Source: Desulfonatronum thioautotrophicum
GTDB lineage: Bacteria; Desulfobacterota; Desulfovibrionia; Desulfovibrionales; Desulfonatronaceae
Assembly (NCBI RefSeq): GCF_000934745.1
Contig: NZ_JYNO01000015.1
Location: forward strand, 44,231 to 108,230
Length of the DNA stretch: 64,000 bases
Direction of reading: 5' to 3'
The notes beneath the pieces were generated by a model. It worked only from the letters and a program-made list of their open reading frames with translations. It ran no database searches and was not told the DNA's origin. Shown in pieces: positions 8,897-18,418 of the stretch (positions are counted from its first letter, which is position 1; every line of letters starts with the position of its first letter). Both the position numbers and the translations under genes were made by a program.

Positions 8897-10171
8897 CTAC
8901 CCCCTTGACGAGAAGTCCGAAAGTGTGGCGACGATGCGCACGAACGCGCCCTTGTCCACGGCCCGGATGAGCACCTTGGAGCCATCAGGGCTGAAAACAG
9001 GATCCCATGCGTGGTCAAAGTCCCGCTTGTAGGCCTTGCCGTCCATGAGTACGGCATGCCGGCCAGACTTTTCCACCTTGGCAGCGACATGGGTTCCGTC
9101 GGCGCAGAAGACGGGCTTCCAGGCCATGTCATATTTACCCCTCCAGGGAGTGCCGTCTACGACCACTTGCCAGTCCACATTGTTGTTGCAGGCCAGGGCC
9201 GCGGCGCGCTTGCCGTCAGTGGACAGGGTCAGTTCAGTGACCACCGGAAAAGTTGTTGACCAGGGCTTGGCGTTCACGGCTACCGTGAATTCTCCAAAAG
9301 TGGGGGCCACGATGGCGGCCAGAACCTTGCCATCGGTACTGAACTGCTGGTGCCAGCACTGAAAAAAAACCGGATCCCATATGGTCTTGCCGTCCTGGGC
9401 CATACCCCAGGCTCCAGCGATGCGCACAGGGGCGACCACCTCGCCGGTGCCCGGATTGAAGCGGGGCTCCCAGACACAGTTGTAGGTCTGGCCCCAAACC
9501 GCGTCATCCACCGCGATGGAGTATTCATAGAGATTGAGGCGGACCTGGGTGGCCACCTTCCGGCCTTGTGCATCGAAAGTCGGGGTCCACGCGTTCATGA
9601 ACGTGTTTTTCCAGGCCTCACCGTTCACGGCCACGGTATAGACACCGCGACGGAAGGCGGCCAGGTCCGCGGCGGACATGGCTTCGGTCTGAACAACTGC
9701 AGCCGTGCTTTGTCCATTGTTGCTGATGGCGTACTCGTTGGCGTTGTCGAAGAGGTTCGGCCAAGCCGTGCCGTCGACGCTCATACCGTATTGTCCGTCG
9801 TTCTGGATCGCGGCGGCGATGACCGAGCCGTCTGCCGAAAAACAAGGGTGCCAGAGATAGGCGTAGAATTCTTCCCAGGTAGCACCGTCGACAGCCAGGG
9901 TCCATTCGCCGTCTTGTTGAGCGATGACCACAAGGCGCCCATCAGGAGAGAAGCAGGGTTTCCACAGTTTTTCGAAACTGGATTCCCAGGTTTTGCCGTT
10001 GACGCACATGGAGAAGGTCTCATCCTCAAGCCGGACGATGGCGGCAAGGCGCTCGCCGTCCGAAGCAACGTAAGGCTCCTCCTGCCATTGATGCGTTTTT
10101 CCACAGGTGACTGAATCAAGGATGGCCCTTTCACCCGGCTGCCAATCCCAGGACGATGCAGCATCTTGCAT
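8897..10171 (-). CDS. tmcD: Tmc complex tryptophan-rich WD/beta-propeller-like subunit TmcD
   Basis: 424-aa tryptophan-rich protein without signal peptide or cysteine clusters. It consists of about nine repeats of roughly 45 residues in which a W-x-F/L-F core is followed by F-S-x-D-G and then A-V-x-G-x-x-W (for example LWKPCFSPDGRLVVIAQQ, LWHPCFSADGSVIAAAIQ, AWDPVFSPDGSKVLIRA), as expected for a WD40-like propeller. It corresponds to the tryptophan-rich TmcD of the Desulfovibrio Tmc complex, whose role is unknown. ATG at 10171 has AGGAG five bases upstream; a GTG at 10177 sits inside that ribosome site and is less likely. Here it lies between tmcA and tmcC. Confidence 0.88.
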   Translation of the reverse strand: MQDAASSWDWQPGERAILDSVTCGKTHQWQEEPYVASDGERLAAIVRLEDETFSMCVNGKTWESSFEKLWKPCFSPDGRLVVIAQQDGEWTLAVDGATWEEFYAYLWHPCFSADGSVIAAAIQNDGQYGMSVDGTAWPNLFDNANEYAISNNGQSTAAVVQTEAMSAADLAAFRRGVYTVAVNGEAWKNTFMNAWTPTFDAQGRKVATQVRLNLYEYSIAVDDAVWGQTYNCVWEPRFNPGTGEVVAPVRIAGAWGMAQDGKTIWDPVFFQCWHQQFSTDGKVLAAIVAPTFGEFTVAVNAKPWSTTFPVVTELTLSTDGKRAAALACNNNVDWQVVVDGTPWRGKYDMAWKPVFCADGTHVAAKVEKSGRHAVLMDGKAYKRDFDHAWDPVFSPDGSKVLIRAVDKGAFVRIVATLSDFSSRG

Positions 10172-10277
10172 AATCACTCCTCATTTTTTGCTGTTGGAAC
10201 GCTGAACCACCGGAAAGGCGTCCGAAAATAACTTCATTGAGAGGATGGCCTTCAGGCCGGGACGCCATGGGTCACGG

Positions 10278-10667
10278 TCACCGCCGCACGTGACATTCCC
10301 CGCACATGATGTAACCGGTTGGCTGACCACGACGATGGAATTCCTGATGACATCCGATGCACTGCTCGTGAAAGGCTTGCATCAGGCCTAAGCCCGTCTC
10401 GTCGTCTCCGCTCACCGTATGACAATCGGAGCAATAGTTTTTCCCGGAAAACATGTCCCAGACGTTCTCTCCATTGACGTAGTCATGGTGACAATCCATG
10501 CAGTCGATGATCTCGTAGTGCAATAAATGGTTGAATTCCACGCCGGGCCGTTGCCGGTCCTCAAACGCCTTGCTTTCAATGAAGATCCGGTCTTCCTGGG
10601 CCACGATGGTCCCGGCGATAAAGACGATCAGCACAAGGCAACAGACGAAAAGAACTCTGCTTTGCAT
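10278..10667 (-). CDS. tmcA: Periplasmic tetrahaem cytochrome c3 TmcA (type II)
   Basis: 129-aa precursor with an N-terminal signal segment (VLFVCCLVLIVFIAGTIVAQ) and four CXXCH haem sites: CMDCH, CSDCH, CIGCH and CGECH. Spaced histidines such as FNHLLHYEI, CHHDY and FHEQ can act as distal ligands. This is the type II (acidic) cytochrome c3 that takes electrons from periplasmic hydrogenase via type I c3 and passes them to TmcBC. GGAGG lies just upstream of the ATG at 10667. It is the first structural tmc gene, about 110 bases after the haem-c histidine kinase on the same strand; a TGCAC/GTGCA inverted repeat lies in that gap. Confidence 0.92.
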   Translation of the reverse strand: MQSRVLFVCCLVLIVFIAGTIVAQEDRIFIESKAFEDRQRPGVEFNHLLHYEIIDCMDCHHDYVNGENVWDMFSGKNYCSDCHTVSGDDETGLGLMQAFHEQCIGCHQEFHRRGQPTGYIMCGECHVRR

Positions 10668-10777
10668 GCATTCCTCCGTTGTTTCGGTTGGAGCGTTCAA
10701 TGTGGGTGATGCCGTCCACCTGCACTGGTTCTTCGGTGCACGTTCCCTGCTCAAAGAGGGTTGTTGCGGAATGGCCC

Positions 10778-13180
10778 TCATGATGCTTGTCTCGTGTCGT
10801 CTTCTGGTGTGCTCCTCCTTGTTGTTTTTTCTGATCCGTTCTCTTGGCATGAGCTCCCTTTGTCATTGAATTCCGCTCGGGAGCAGATGCACCGGTCGTC
10901 CAGCCACAGGCAATTCTCGATGTCGGCGATGGGAAACGTAATGGTGAAACAAGCACCGCCGGTTTCCTGGTTCTCGACAACAATAGTGCCGTTGTAGTCT
11001 TGAATGATACCGTAGGTGATGGAAAGACCAAGTCCCGTGCCTTTACCCACATCTTTGGTGGTAAAAAAAGGCTCGAAAATCTTTTTGGTCATGTTTTCCG
11101 GCACACCTGAGCCGGTGTCGCAGACCTTGATGATCACGATGCTTTCCGTGGATTTGGTTTGCAGTGTGATGGCTTTTATCCCATTTTTTGGGTTTTTGCC
11201 GTTCCAACGTTCTTCGATGGCGTCCCGTGCGTTCACCAGAAGATTGATAACCACCTGTTCTAAACGATTGGGTTCGGCAATGATTAAGGGCAAATCCTCC
11301 TGGAGTTGCCAATCGACGGAAATATTCCGGACCGTGAGTTGTTGACTGAAGAATTCAAATCCACGCTTGAGAACTTCATTGAACTGGACCGGGATGGTTT
11401 TCAGTTCGGATTTTCGCCCAAACTCCCGCATGTGTGAGATAATTTTTCCGGCTCGATCCACATGGGTACTGATGCTCTGGGAAATTTCCTCCAGCATGTT
11501 CATGTCGATTTCATGCCCTTTCCCGACCTTTCGAGCTAAAAAACCGCTAATCGACTTGAGAATCGTCAACGGTTGATTGAGTTCATGAGCGACTCCAGTG
11601 GCCATTTCGCCCAAAGTAGTCATTTTGCTGGCATGGATGAATTGTTGTTCCGCCTCCAGGCGTTTGGTGATGTCGCTGCACGAGACGATCAGGACTTCAT
11701 AATTTTCGAATGTGGACAAGGAGATGCGCATGGAAACGAAAATGCTACGACCGTCTTTGGTGAGTTGCGACGCTTGGTTGATCTCGTGAGTGGTTCGCAG
11801 GTTCCGTGTCCAATATTCACGTTCTTCCTTTTTGAACAGCGAAGTGAAGGGTTTGCTCAGCAATTCTTCAGGCTTGTAGCCGTAAATTTTGAGCACGGCG
11901 TCATTGCAGTTCATGATGGACAGGTTGTTTGCGTTGAGCACGAAGAGCGCTCCAGGAATGGCTTCGAAAATAGAGTGGTAGAACAGCTCCGATGCCGCCA
12001 GCTTGAATTCAAGTTCCTTACGGGCTGTAATGTCCAGCATCATTTCCATGGCCGCCACGGTATTGCCCTCGGCATCCTTGACCGGAGCCGTATAGACGAT
12101 CCAATAGATGGTTTTTCCTTCCTTGGATAATCCGACCTCCTCGCTGACATGGGGAGAATCGTATAAAAACGTCTTTTCCACCGGACAGACCGTGCACCGA
12201 TCTTTGCGGCCCTTGTTGATTTCAAAACAATGCCGGCCACTGATATTACTGCCGAAGTGGTCCTCGTACTTCATGTTATGGCGGATAACCTTGTAGTTCG
12301 TGTCCACGACGCTGAGGAGGCAGGGAACGTTCTGAAAGAGATTGCGATACTCCTCTCGCTGGGCGACCAAAAGTGATTCTTTTTCAGCTACCTTGCGGCA
12401 CATGTCGTTGTAGGATCCTGCAAGGACGCCGATTTCGTCAGCCTGGCGGACTGAGATGTCCGAATAGCTCCCACCCTCGCAGATTTCCTTGGTCGCCTGG
12501 ATCAAGCGACGGATGGGTTTGAAGATCAGGATGTGATAGTTCAGGAAGAGAACCAGGAATGTGGCCAGAAAGACTAGAAAAGAAATCAACATGTTGGCCC
12601 GCTCAAACTCGCGCAGGACCGTGTCCTTGATTTCCGTTGTTACTTCCATGTCCAGGATGCCAAGGAGCTGCTCCTCCTCGGAGTGAGCGTGGCAGGATTG
12701 TCCGCTACAGCCCGGCCTGTTGGGAATGGGTGTGACCGTACCAACGATGATGGCGTCGTTGACTTGAAGAACTCGGCTGCGATCTTCCTGGCTCAGGGTT
12801 GCTGGAGGGGTATGCTGATCATGGCATGCTCGACAGGATTGTTCGGTGTTGGGCACAATATTACCGACTTCTTCCCGATTGCTGGAGTATGCAATTCGGC
12901 CTTTCTTGTCCAACAGCCGAATGGCTTTGATGTTCTTGTGGGGGCTGAAGGCGATGATCTGCTGAATGTCTTCTTCAAAGTCGTGAAGGGTGGCGCAGTC
13001 GAGTCCGATCAGGACGGTGTCTGAAAGGGTGATGATGTCTGACTTGATACTCCGTAAAATGAATTCCTGGAGATAGACGACATTAAATGCGGCCCAGAGT
13101 CCGGCACAGATGAAGAAGGTCACACCACCAGACAGCAGCATTTTGAATGTCAAGTTCTGAACCATGTTTTTGATTTTCAT
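10778..13180 (-). CDS. Sensor histidine kinase with di-haem c periplasmic domain
   Basis: 800-aa membrane kinase. Helices at about residues 12-36 and 195-220 enclose a periplasmic domain that carries two haem c sites, CRACH near residue 115 and a CX4CH site (CSGQSCH) near 158. HAMP follows, then two PAS domains, the first with a CTVCP cysteine pair, then HisKA with the phospho-accepting histidine in [13 protein letters not shown] near 531, and a HATPase_c domain with GSGVPEN and [11 protein letters not shown]. The haems suggest sensing of periplasmic redox state or a small ligand. It sits directly upstream of tmcA in the same direction, so the Tmc complex is a likely target. No response regulator is adjacent. 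AGGAAAG precedes the ATG at 13180. Confidence 0.9.
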   Translation of the reverse strand: MKIKNMVQNLTFKMLLSGGVTFFICAGLWAAFNVVYLQEFILRSIKSDIITLSDTVLIGLDCATLHDFEEDIQQIIAFSPHKNIKAIRLLDKKGRIAYSSNREEVGNIVPNTEQSCRACHDQHTPPATLSQEDRSRVLQVNDAIIVGTVTPIPNRPGCSGQSCHAHSEEEQLLGILDMEVTTEIKDTVLREFERANMLISFLVFLATFLVLFLNYHILIFKPIRRLIQATKEICEGGSYSDISVRQADEIGVLAGSYNDMCRKVAEKESLLVAQREEYRNLFQNVPCLLSVVDTNYKVIRHNMKYEDHFGSNISGRHCFEINKGRKDRCTVCPVEKTFLYDSPHVSEEVGLSKEGKTIYWIVYTAPVKDAEGNTVAAMEMMLDITARKELEFKLAASELFYHSIFEAIPGALFVLNANNLSIMNCNDAVLKIYGYKPEELLSKPFTSLFKKEEREYWTRNLRTTHEINQASQLTKDGRSIFVSMRISLSTFENYEVLIVSCSDITKRLEAEQQFIHASKMTTLGEMATGVAHELNQPLTILKSISGFLARKVGKGHEIDMNMLEEISQSISTHVDRAGKIISHMREFGRKSELKTIPVQFNEVLKRGFEFFSQQLTVRNISVDWQLQEDLPLIIAEPNRLEQVVINLLVNARDAIEERWNGKNPKNGIKAITLQTKSTESIVIIKVCDTGSGVPENMTKKIFEPFFTTKDVGKGTGLGLSITYGIIQDYNGTIVVENQETGGACFTITFPIADIENCLWLDDRCICSRAEFNDKGSSCQENGSEKTTRRSTPEDDTRQAS

Positions 13181-13214
13181 GGACTTTCCTTGATTCTTGG
13201 CAAGTATACCCTAC

Positions 13215-13487
13215 CTAGCGTGTTGGTGGATAATGACACAGCTTCAAGGTGATGCGGGGGGTTGGTGCGTAATACGTTATGATTGTGTCATCATTGGTAT
13301 GGCGTTGCATCCTGTAGAGGTTTAGAAAAGCCATGAGCCATTGCGACATGAACATTCTTGACTCTGTTAATCGTGTATTTTTGCAGTCAAGTTTCTCTGT
13401 TTTTTTTTCACAACCTACAATTAATAGGCAAAGCAATGCAAGGGCTGGATTGAGAAAAAAGAAAAGGGATATTTTTTTTGTGTACAT
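13215..13487 (-). CDS. Possible small lipoprotein (hypothetical)
   Basis: 90-aa frame upstream of the haem-c kinase. It begins MYTKKISLFFFLNPAL and has a credible lipoprotein signal ending in LLIVGC, but the rest has no recognisable domain and ends in a tail rich in T, Y and P. The stretch is more AT-rich than its neighbours and the ribosome site (GAAGG, 11 bases away) is weak. It may be a true short lipoprotein, a frameshifted remnant or chance. Confidence 0.33.
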   Translation of the reverse strand: MYTKKISLFFFLNPALALLCLLIVGCEKKTEKLDCKNTRLTESRMFMSQWLMAFLNLYRMQRHTNDDTIITYYAPTPRITLKLCHYPPTR

Positions 13488-13729
13488 TATTTCTTTGCGC
13501 CTTCTCAGTAGTCTGGATGACGTGGCCAATAAGGGGGTACGCGGATTTTAAGCTGGAATCTTCTTTTCATGACATAGAAAGAAGACCCATTGGAAGAACA
13601 GCAGGGTGATTGACTCATTGATGGAAAGGCATGAGAACTACAAGGAGGAGGGGTGATCCGCTCTCACCTATCGAGATGGAGGCACTTGAGCATGTCGCGA
13701 TGTCACGACATGATGCCCGCGGATGGCGG

Positions 13730-15445
13730 TCAACACAGGTCAAGTCCCGACGCGCTGACGGCGCTGATACCGCCCGCCACGCTAATCACATCCTGAAAAC
13801 CTATGTGGCCTAGGGTTATCAATGTTTCATAGGAGCGCGCCCCGGTGCCGCAGATGACGACGATGCGCTTATCTTGGGGCAGTTTATCCAGGTTTTCGAT
13901 CAGGTCGCCTTGGGGAATGTTGATCCAGTATTCGGGATAGGCCAGGGCTTCTTTCTTCGCATCGGATGGCTCACGGCAGTCCAGAAAGAAATGCGTGTTT
14001 TGTCCTCGTTGTTTCCAGAGGGCGGCGAATTCATCCGTCTGAATGGCCATGTTCCGTCCTGCGAGGATGTTTTCGGCCGCATTGCCCAGGACGTTCAAAA
14101 TATCCAGTGCGGCGGAAAAAGGTGGAGAGTAGGCCGTTTCCAGGCTGCTCAGGGCCTCCACCTTCAAGCCAACCGGTAGGAGTCCTGCAATAACGTTCAC
14201 CTTGCCCACCAGGGCGTCGCCCCGGTCCGCGGTCCCCTGCATTCCCAGGACACGGCCTGCTGCGCGTTCCACGATCAGATCCAGGTTCATCACACCTTTG
14301 TCCGGATGAAAATGGGCCCGGTCCGATTGACTGACATGGACGCTCAGGGCATCGAAACCGGCGGATTGCGCGGCCTGCAATGTCAGGCCGGTTCCGGCAG
14401 CGGCAATGTCGAACAGCTTGACGCACCAGGAGCCCACAACACCGGAGAAGCACGTCGTACCACCGGCCAGATTGTCGCCGATCACCCGGCCCTGGCGATT
14501 GGCCAATGAGCCCATTGGCAGGAAGACGCTGGCGTTGGTCAGCAGATGGCGCAGTTCCACGCAGTCGCCTCCAGCGTAGATGTGGGGATCGGACGTTCGC
14601 AGAAATTCGTCCACAATGATGCCGCCCCGCTCGGACACGGCCAAACCGGAGGCCCGGGCCAGTTCCGTATTGGGCCGCACGCCCACGGCGATGATGACCA
14701 GGTCCGCCGGAATTTCACCCTGCCTGGTGCGCACCCGGGCAACCCGTCCGCGGTCATCGCCCTCCAGGCTGAGCACCTGGTCGCCCAATTGGAAACGCAC
14801 GCCTTTGTCCCGCATGTGTCGCAGAGCCGTAAGGGACAGATTACCTCCGATCACGCCGGGCAGGATCTGTTCCCGGAGCTCGATGACCGTAGTCTCCACT
14901 CCCCAGAGGTCGACCAGGGCCACGGCCATTTCCAGGCCGATAAAGCCCGCTCCCACCACCACGGCCCGCTTCACGCTTCCACTGGAAACGAGGGAGCGGA
15001 TGCTTTCGGCGGAGTCGAGGTTGTGCACGGTATGCACGCCGGCCAACTCTTTTCCCGGGAAGGGCGGTACCACGGGGTTGCTGCCCGTGGCCAGCACCAG
15101 CTGATCATAGGTCAGCACCTCGCGGCGTCCCGTGGGGATGTGGGCAAGGGTCACGGTTTTGGCCTCGCGGTCTATGGCCATGGCCTCGGTTTCGGTGCGT
15201 ACTTCCACGCCTTTGCTTTTCCGAAAATATTCGGCGTCGCGAAGGACGTGGAAGGAAGTGCTTTGCAGTTCCGGGACGTCGCTGACTTCGCCGGATACGT
15301 AGAACGGAATGCCGCAGCCGCTGTAAGCGATGTGTTTGTCTCGATCCACGAGGGTGACCCGGCTTTCCGGTTCCAGGCGCTTGAAGCGGGCGGCCGCTTT
15401 GGAGCCCAAGGCCACGGCCCCGATGATGACGATGTGTTGCGACAT
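13730..15445 (-). CDS. CoA-disulfide reductase/NAD(P)H polysulfide-type oxidoreductase with C-terminal rhodanese domain
   Basis: 571-aa fusion. Residues 1-450 are a class III pyridine-nucleotide disulfide oxidoreductase: FAD Rossmann start (IVIIGAVALGSKAAARF), the single redox cysteine in SGCGIPF (Cys44), NAD-binding VVVGAGFIGLEMA, and IYAGGDCVE. Residues about 470-571 are a rhodanese domain whose active loop CGTGARS holds the sulfur-carrying cysteine near 531. Such CoADR-RHD proteins reduce CoA disulfides, CoA persulfides or polysulfide with NAD(P)H, which suits an anaerobic sulfur metabolism. The first glycine motif reads GAVALGSK rather than the usual GGVAGG; this is a mild deviation. It follows the UspA gene by three bases and is likely transcribed from the same candidate sigma-54 promoter. 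Confidence 0.9.
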   Translation of the reverse strand: MSQHIVIIGAVALGSKAAARFKRLEPESRVTLVDRDKHIAYSGCGIPFYVSGEVSDVPELQSTSFHVLRDAEYFRKSKGVEVRTETEAMAIDREAKTVTLAHIPTGRREVLTYDQLVLATGSNPVVPPFPGKELAGVHTVHNLDSAESIRSLVSSGSVKRAVVVGAGFIGLEMAVALVDLWGVETTVIELREQILPGVIGGNLSLTALRHMRDKGVRFQLGDQVLSLEGDDRGRVARVRTRQGEIPADLVIIAVGVRPNTELARASGLAVSERGGIIVDEFLRTSDPHIYAGGDCVELRHLLTNASVFLPMGSLANRQGRVIGDNLAGGTTCFSGVVGSWCVKLFDIAAAGTGLTLQAAQSAGFDALSVHVSQSDRAHFHPDKGVMNLDLIVERAAGRVLGMQGTADRGDALVGKVNVIAGLLPVGLKVEALSSLETAYSPPFSAALDILNVLGNAAENILAGRNMAIQTDEFAALWKQRGQNTHFFLDCREPSDAKKEALAYPEYWINIPQGDLIENLDKLPQDKRIVVICGTGARSYETLITLGHIGFQDVISVAGGISAVSASGLDLC

Positions 15446-15448
15446 GGC

Positions 15449-16378
15449 TTACGCCTTCCTTTCTGGCTGACGTGGTTCTTGAAACCGACCGGTCGGAGCG
15501 TCCGGACCGACGAGCATTACCGGGCAACGCGCCCCGGCAATGACCTGGGACGAGATACGCGGCTCCATTTTTGAAGGCCCCCGTGTTTCAGCGCAATAGT
15601 CCGGACTCAGCACGATGAGGTCCGCCTCGCCGTTCCGGGCGTATTTCAGGATTTCCACGGACGGGTCACCTTCGCGAACCACGAATTTCGTCGCGGCGGG
15701 CAGGATCAGTTTTCGTCCGAAGTGGAAAAGGCGATGTTTGGCTTGCTCCAGTGCCCGGCCCAGGGCCGCTCCTTCAAGCTCCGCATGGGCCTGTGGCAGG
15801 GCATGAAATACGGCCAGGGTTCCTCCGTCCGCTTCAACGATCCGCCTCGCCATGTTCAGAACGTTTTCCGTTCCTTCCTGGAGGTCGATGGCCGCGACGA
15901 TGCGTCGGAATGCTCCTGAAGGGGATCGGTTCAATGTCGCCGACATGCCCGGCGGAACAGCGAGCACCGGACAGGCGGCTTCCCGGGCGATGAGCAGCGC
16001 GGTGTCCGTGGTCGAGGCGGAAAGCTCCCGTCGGCAGAGTTCGGCGTCGCCCTGGTCGCCGATGACCACGAGGTCCGGCTCCATGAGGCGGATGGTCTTG
16101 AGCGTCTCGACATGGACAAATCCGGAACCGAGCATCACGTCCGCAGTCAGCCCTTCGGGCATGTTCGCCCGGCAGAACGCTTCGATCTGGACCTGTCGGA
16201 CCGGGAATTCCCGTTCGTCGGAAAGCTGCAGCACGCAGCTTTGCTCCCGCTCATGGGGCGTGTTGACATGCTGGACCATGAAGCCCGCCTCGTGACGGGC
16301 GGCGACCGCCGCCGCCATTTGAACGGCGGCCGTGCCGTCGGCCTTGTCGGCTAGTGCCAGGAAAATCAGCCTGAACAT
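15449..16378 (-). CDS. Two-domain universal stress protein (UspA family)
   Basis: 309-aa cytoplasmic protein made of two Usp domains. The first starts FRLIFLALADKADGTAAVQ, the second near residue 150 (FRRIVAAIDLQEGTENVLNMA). In the second half ADLIVLSPDYCAETRGPSK replaces the classical G-2X-G-9X-G(S/T) nucleotide loop, so ATP binding is uncertain. ATG at 16378 has GGAGG upstream. It is co-transcribed with the CoA-disulfide reductase (gap of three bases), and a good sigma-54 box lies about 150 bases upstream, which suggests a shared redox or energy stress regulon. Confidence 0.85.
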   Translation of the reverse strand: MFRLIFLALADKADGTAAVQMAAAVAARHEAGFMVQHVNTPHEREQSCVLQLSDEREFPVRQVQIEAFCRANMPEGLTADVMLGSGFVHVETLKTIRLMEPDLVVIGDQGDAELCRRELSASTTDTALLIAREAACPVLAVPPGMSATLNRSPSGAFRRIVAAIDLQEGTENVLNMARRIVEADGGTLAVFHALPQAHAELEGAALGRALEQAKHRLFHFGRKLILPAATKFVVREGDPSVEILKYARNGEADLIVLSPDYCAETRGPSKMEPRISSQVIAGARCPVMLVGPDAPTGRFQEPRQPERKA

Positions 16379-16530
16379 TTGCGCCTCCAGAGAACTGTTC
16401 ACATTGGATAATCGCTCAGATGGACCAGGTAGGAAGATCTGCATATCAGTAACGCTTCAACCTGCTCCGGCTTGAATGATTTTGAAACGGCTTTTTTGAT
16501 GTGACATGACCGCAAAAGCCGGATTCCAGA

Positions 16531-16546
16531 GCAATTGAATGGCCAA
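16531..16546 (-). promoter_or_regulatory. Candidate sigma-54 (-24/-12) promoter of uspA-CoADR operon
   Basis: Read on the minus strand the bases are TTGGCCATTCAATTGC followed by T. This gives GG and GC separated by exactly ten bases with a TTGCT -12 element, close to the TGGCAC-N5-TTGCW consensus. It points at the UspA/CoADR operon, and a sigma-54 activator gene lies divergently at 16744. Confidence 0.6.
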
Positions 16547-16631
16547 GCTTTGTACGTGCTGAGTCGTTACCACCCGATTTTTCCCAAGCAGCTTTCATGC
16601 CGCCCGAAAGTTGCCTGTATTTTTTACCAGG

Positions 16632-16659
16632 TTGACACTCCCCGTTTTTTTTGTAGAAC
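16632..16659 (+). promoter_or_regulatory. Candidate sigma-70 promoter of the PAS-sigma-54 activator gene
   Basis: TTGACA at 16632-16637 and TAGAAC at 16654-16659, separated by 16 bases, about 85 bases before the activator start. It has a perfect -35 and a moderate -10. Confidence 0.42.
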
Positions 16660-16743
16660 TGCTTTGGGCGTAAAATTTGCCCGCTTTCTTTTGCCGGACG
16701 CAATATTCTCCCGATGAGGGAGACTCCTTATCAAGCGGGGACG

Positions 16744-18060
16744 ATGATGCATTTTTTACATGACATATCCTGCGAACACATCATGGACAGCCTGGCTGAC
16801 GGAGTTTTCACCGTGGACAAGGACTGGAACATTACCTTTTTCAACCGCGCAGCCTGCGCCATTACCGGCGTAAAGAAGGACGAGGCCCTGGGGCGTAAGT
16901 GCTGGGAAGTCTTTCGATCCAGCATCTGCGACGGGGCATGTGCCCTGAAGTCCTCTGTGGAAACAGGGGAGAGCCGGGCCAACCGCGCGCTGTATTTCGT
17001 GCGCAGTGATGGAACCAGGGTGCCTATCAGCATCAACGCCGCTCCGCTGCGGGACCGGCGGGGCAAAATCGTGGGCGGAGTGGAGACGTTCCGCGACCTT
17101 TCGGCCCTGCATCAGATCCAAAAGAAGCTGGACGGGCTGTACCGGGTGGAAGACATCATCAGCAGGAGCCCGGTGTTTCAGCGGACTTTGAGCATCCTGC
17201 CCCAGATCGCGGCCAGCGGCTCCACGGTGCTGCTGTTGGGGGAGTCGGGAACGGGCAAGGAATTGGTGGCTCGGGCGATTCATAATCTGAGCGGTCGTAG
17301 CGGTAAGCCGTTCGTGGCCGTGAACTGCGGGGCCCTGCCAGAGCAACTGCTGGAGAGCGAGCTGTTCGGCCACAAGGCCGGGGCGTTTACTGACGCGAAG
17401 CGGGACAAACCGGGTCGGTTCCAGGCCGCGGACGGCGGGACCTTGTTTCTTGACGAAATCGGCGATATGCCCTTGACCTTGCAGGTCAAGATTCTGCGCG
17501 CCCTGCAGGAGAAGGTGATCGAACCTTTGGGCGCGGTGCAAGGAGTGCCGGTGAACGTCCGGGTGGTCGCGGCCACCAACAAGAACCTGGAAGAGATGGT
17601 CGCCTGCCAGGCGTTCCGAGGGGATCTCTATTACCGGTTGAACGTGGTTCGCCTGGTTCTGCCTCCTTTGAGGGAGCGTCCGGAGGACGTCCCGCTGCTG
17701 GTCCGGCATGTGGTCAAGCGCCAGAACGCCCTGACCGGCAAGGATATTCAGGGAGTGACCGAGGAGGTGATGCGCCTCCTGGTGCGGCACCCGTTCCCGG
17801 GCAACGTCCGGGAGCTGGAAAACATCATAGAATACGCCTTCATTCTTTGCCCTGGAGGATTGATCAAGCTGGAACATTTGCCCGAAGGCTTGTGCCCCGA
17901 TACTCCGGGCACGCCGACCGTGACCATGTGCGGCACCATGGATGAAATCAAGCGTCAGGCCGCGGCTCAGGCCCTGGCCCGCAACAATGGCCGTGTCATG
18001 GCCGCATGCCGCGAGTTGGATGTGTCCAAGGACACGCTGCGGCGGTTGTTGCGTCGGTGA
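16744..18060 (+). CDS. PAS-domain sigma-54-dependent activator of the ORP operon type
   Basis: 438-aa cytoplasmic regulator. The N-terminal PAS domain (SLADGVFTVDKDWNITFFNRA) contains cysteines at CWEVFRSSICDGAC, which suggests redox or metal sensing. The AAA+ domain has Walker A GESGTGKE near residue 165 and a sigma-54 loop reading GAFTDA instead of GAFTGA near 213. A Fis-type helix-turn-helix ends the protein (AACRELDVSKDTLRRLLRR). Its position before the NifX/MinD/ORP genes matches the sigma-54 activator of the D. vulgaris orp operons (DVU2106). I chose ATG 16744, after GCGGGGACG, because it starts just before the PAS domain; ATG 16714 is in frame but has no ribosome site. A terminator follows. 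Confidence 0.88.
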   Translation: MMHFLHDISCEHIMDSLADGVFTVDKDWNITFFNRAACAITGVKKDEALGRKCWEVFRSSICDGACALKSSVETGESRANRALYFVRSDGTRVPISINAAPLRDRRGKIVGGVETFRDLSALHQIQKKLDGLYRVEDIISRSPVFQRTLSILPQIAASGSTVLLLGESGTGKELVARAIHNLSGRSGKPFVAVNCGALPEQLLESELFGHKAGAFTDAKRDKPGRFQAADGGTLFLDEIGDMPLTLQVKILRALQEKVIEPLGAVQGVPVNVRVVAATNKNLEEMVACQAFRGDLYYRLNVVRLVLPPLRERPEDVPLLVRHVVKRQNALTGKDIQGVTEEVMRLLVRHPFPGNVRELENIIEYAFILCPGGLIKLEHLPEGLCPDTPGTPTVTMCGTMDEIKRQAAAQALARNNGRVMAACRELDVSKDTLRRLLRR

Positions 18061-18102
18061 CGATTGAATTTCGTAACCGTTTAAAAAACTTGAGGTAACC
18101 AT

Positions 18103-18141
18103 GACCTGGATTCCCGCGAATGAGGGAACCCAGGTTTTTTT
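18103..18141 (+). terminator. Rho-independent terminator after the sigma-54 activator gene
   Basis: ACCTGGATTCCC pairs imperfectly with GGGAACCCAGGT and is followed by TTTTTTTATT. It lies 40 bases after the activator stop codon and is built from the dispersed GGATTCCCGCG repeat word. Confidence 0.75.
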
Positions 18142-18346
18142 ATTCGTCATATCTGGAGGTTCGCCTCGCCCTTCCCTCTCCCGTTATATCCTCACCTCCC
18201 TCGTTTTTCGCAGTGCCGGTACGGAAGCTTGAGCCCGGCGTTCATTTTCAATCCCCAGGCATTGATTTGGACGAAATATACGTCCATTGCTTTGCTCCAG
18301 GTTACGTGATTTCTCATTAACGACTGGAATGAATGATTATTTCTGC

Positions 18347-18363
18347 TTGGCATGCAATATGCC
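18347..18363 (+). promoter_or_regulatory. Candidate sigma-54 promoter of the orp operon
   Basis: TTGGCATGCAATATGCC has GG and GC separated by ten bases, in TGGCA-N7-TGC form, 57 bases before the first orp gene start at 18419. The same bases form a perfect 7-bp inverted repeat TTGGCAT/ATGCCAA, so an operator is an alternative reading. Confidence 0.55.
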
Positions 18364-18418
18364 AAGAGAAAAAAAACGGTACGATTTTTTTCCCTCGAAG
18401 CATTTCGGAGAATCGGCG

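Noticed and set aside
13631..13813. Short plus-strand frame before the CoA-disulfide reductase end
   Set aside because: It is antisense to the rhodanese domain end and has no homology or bias of its own.
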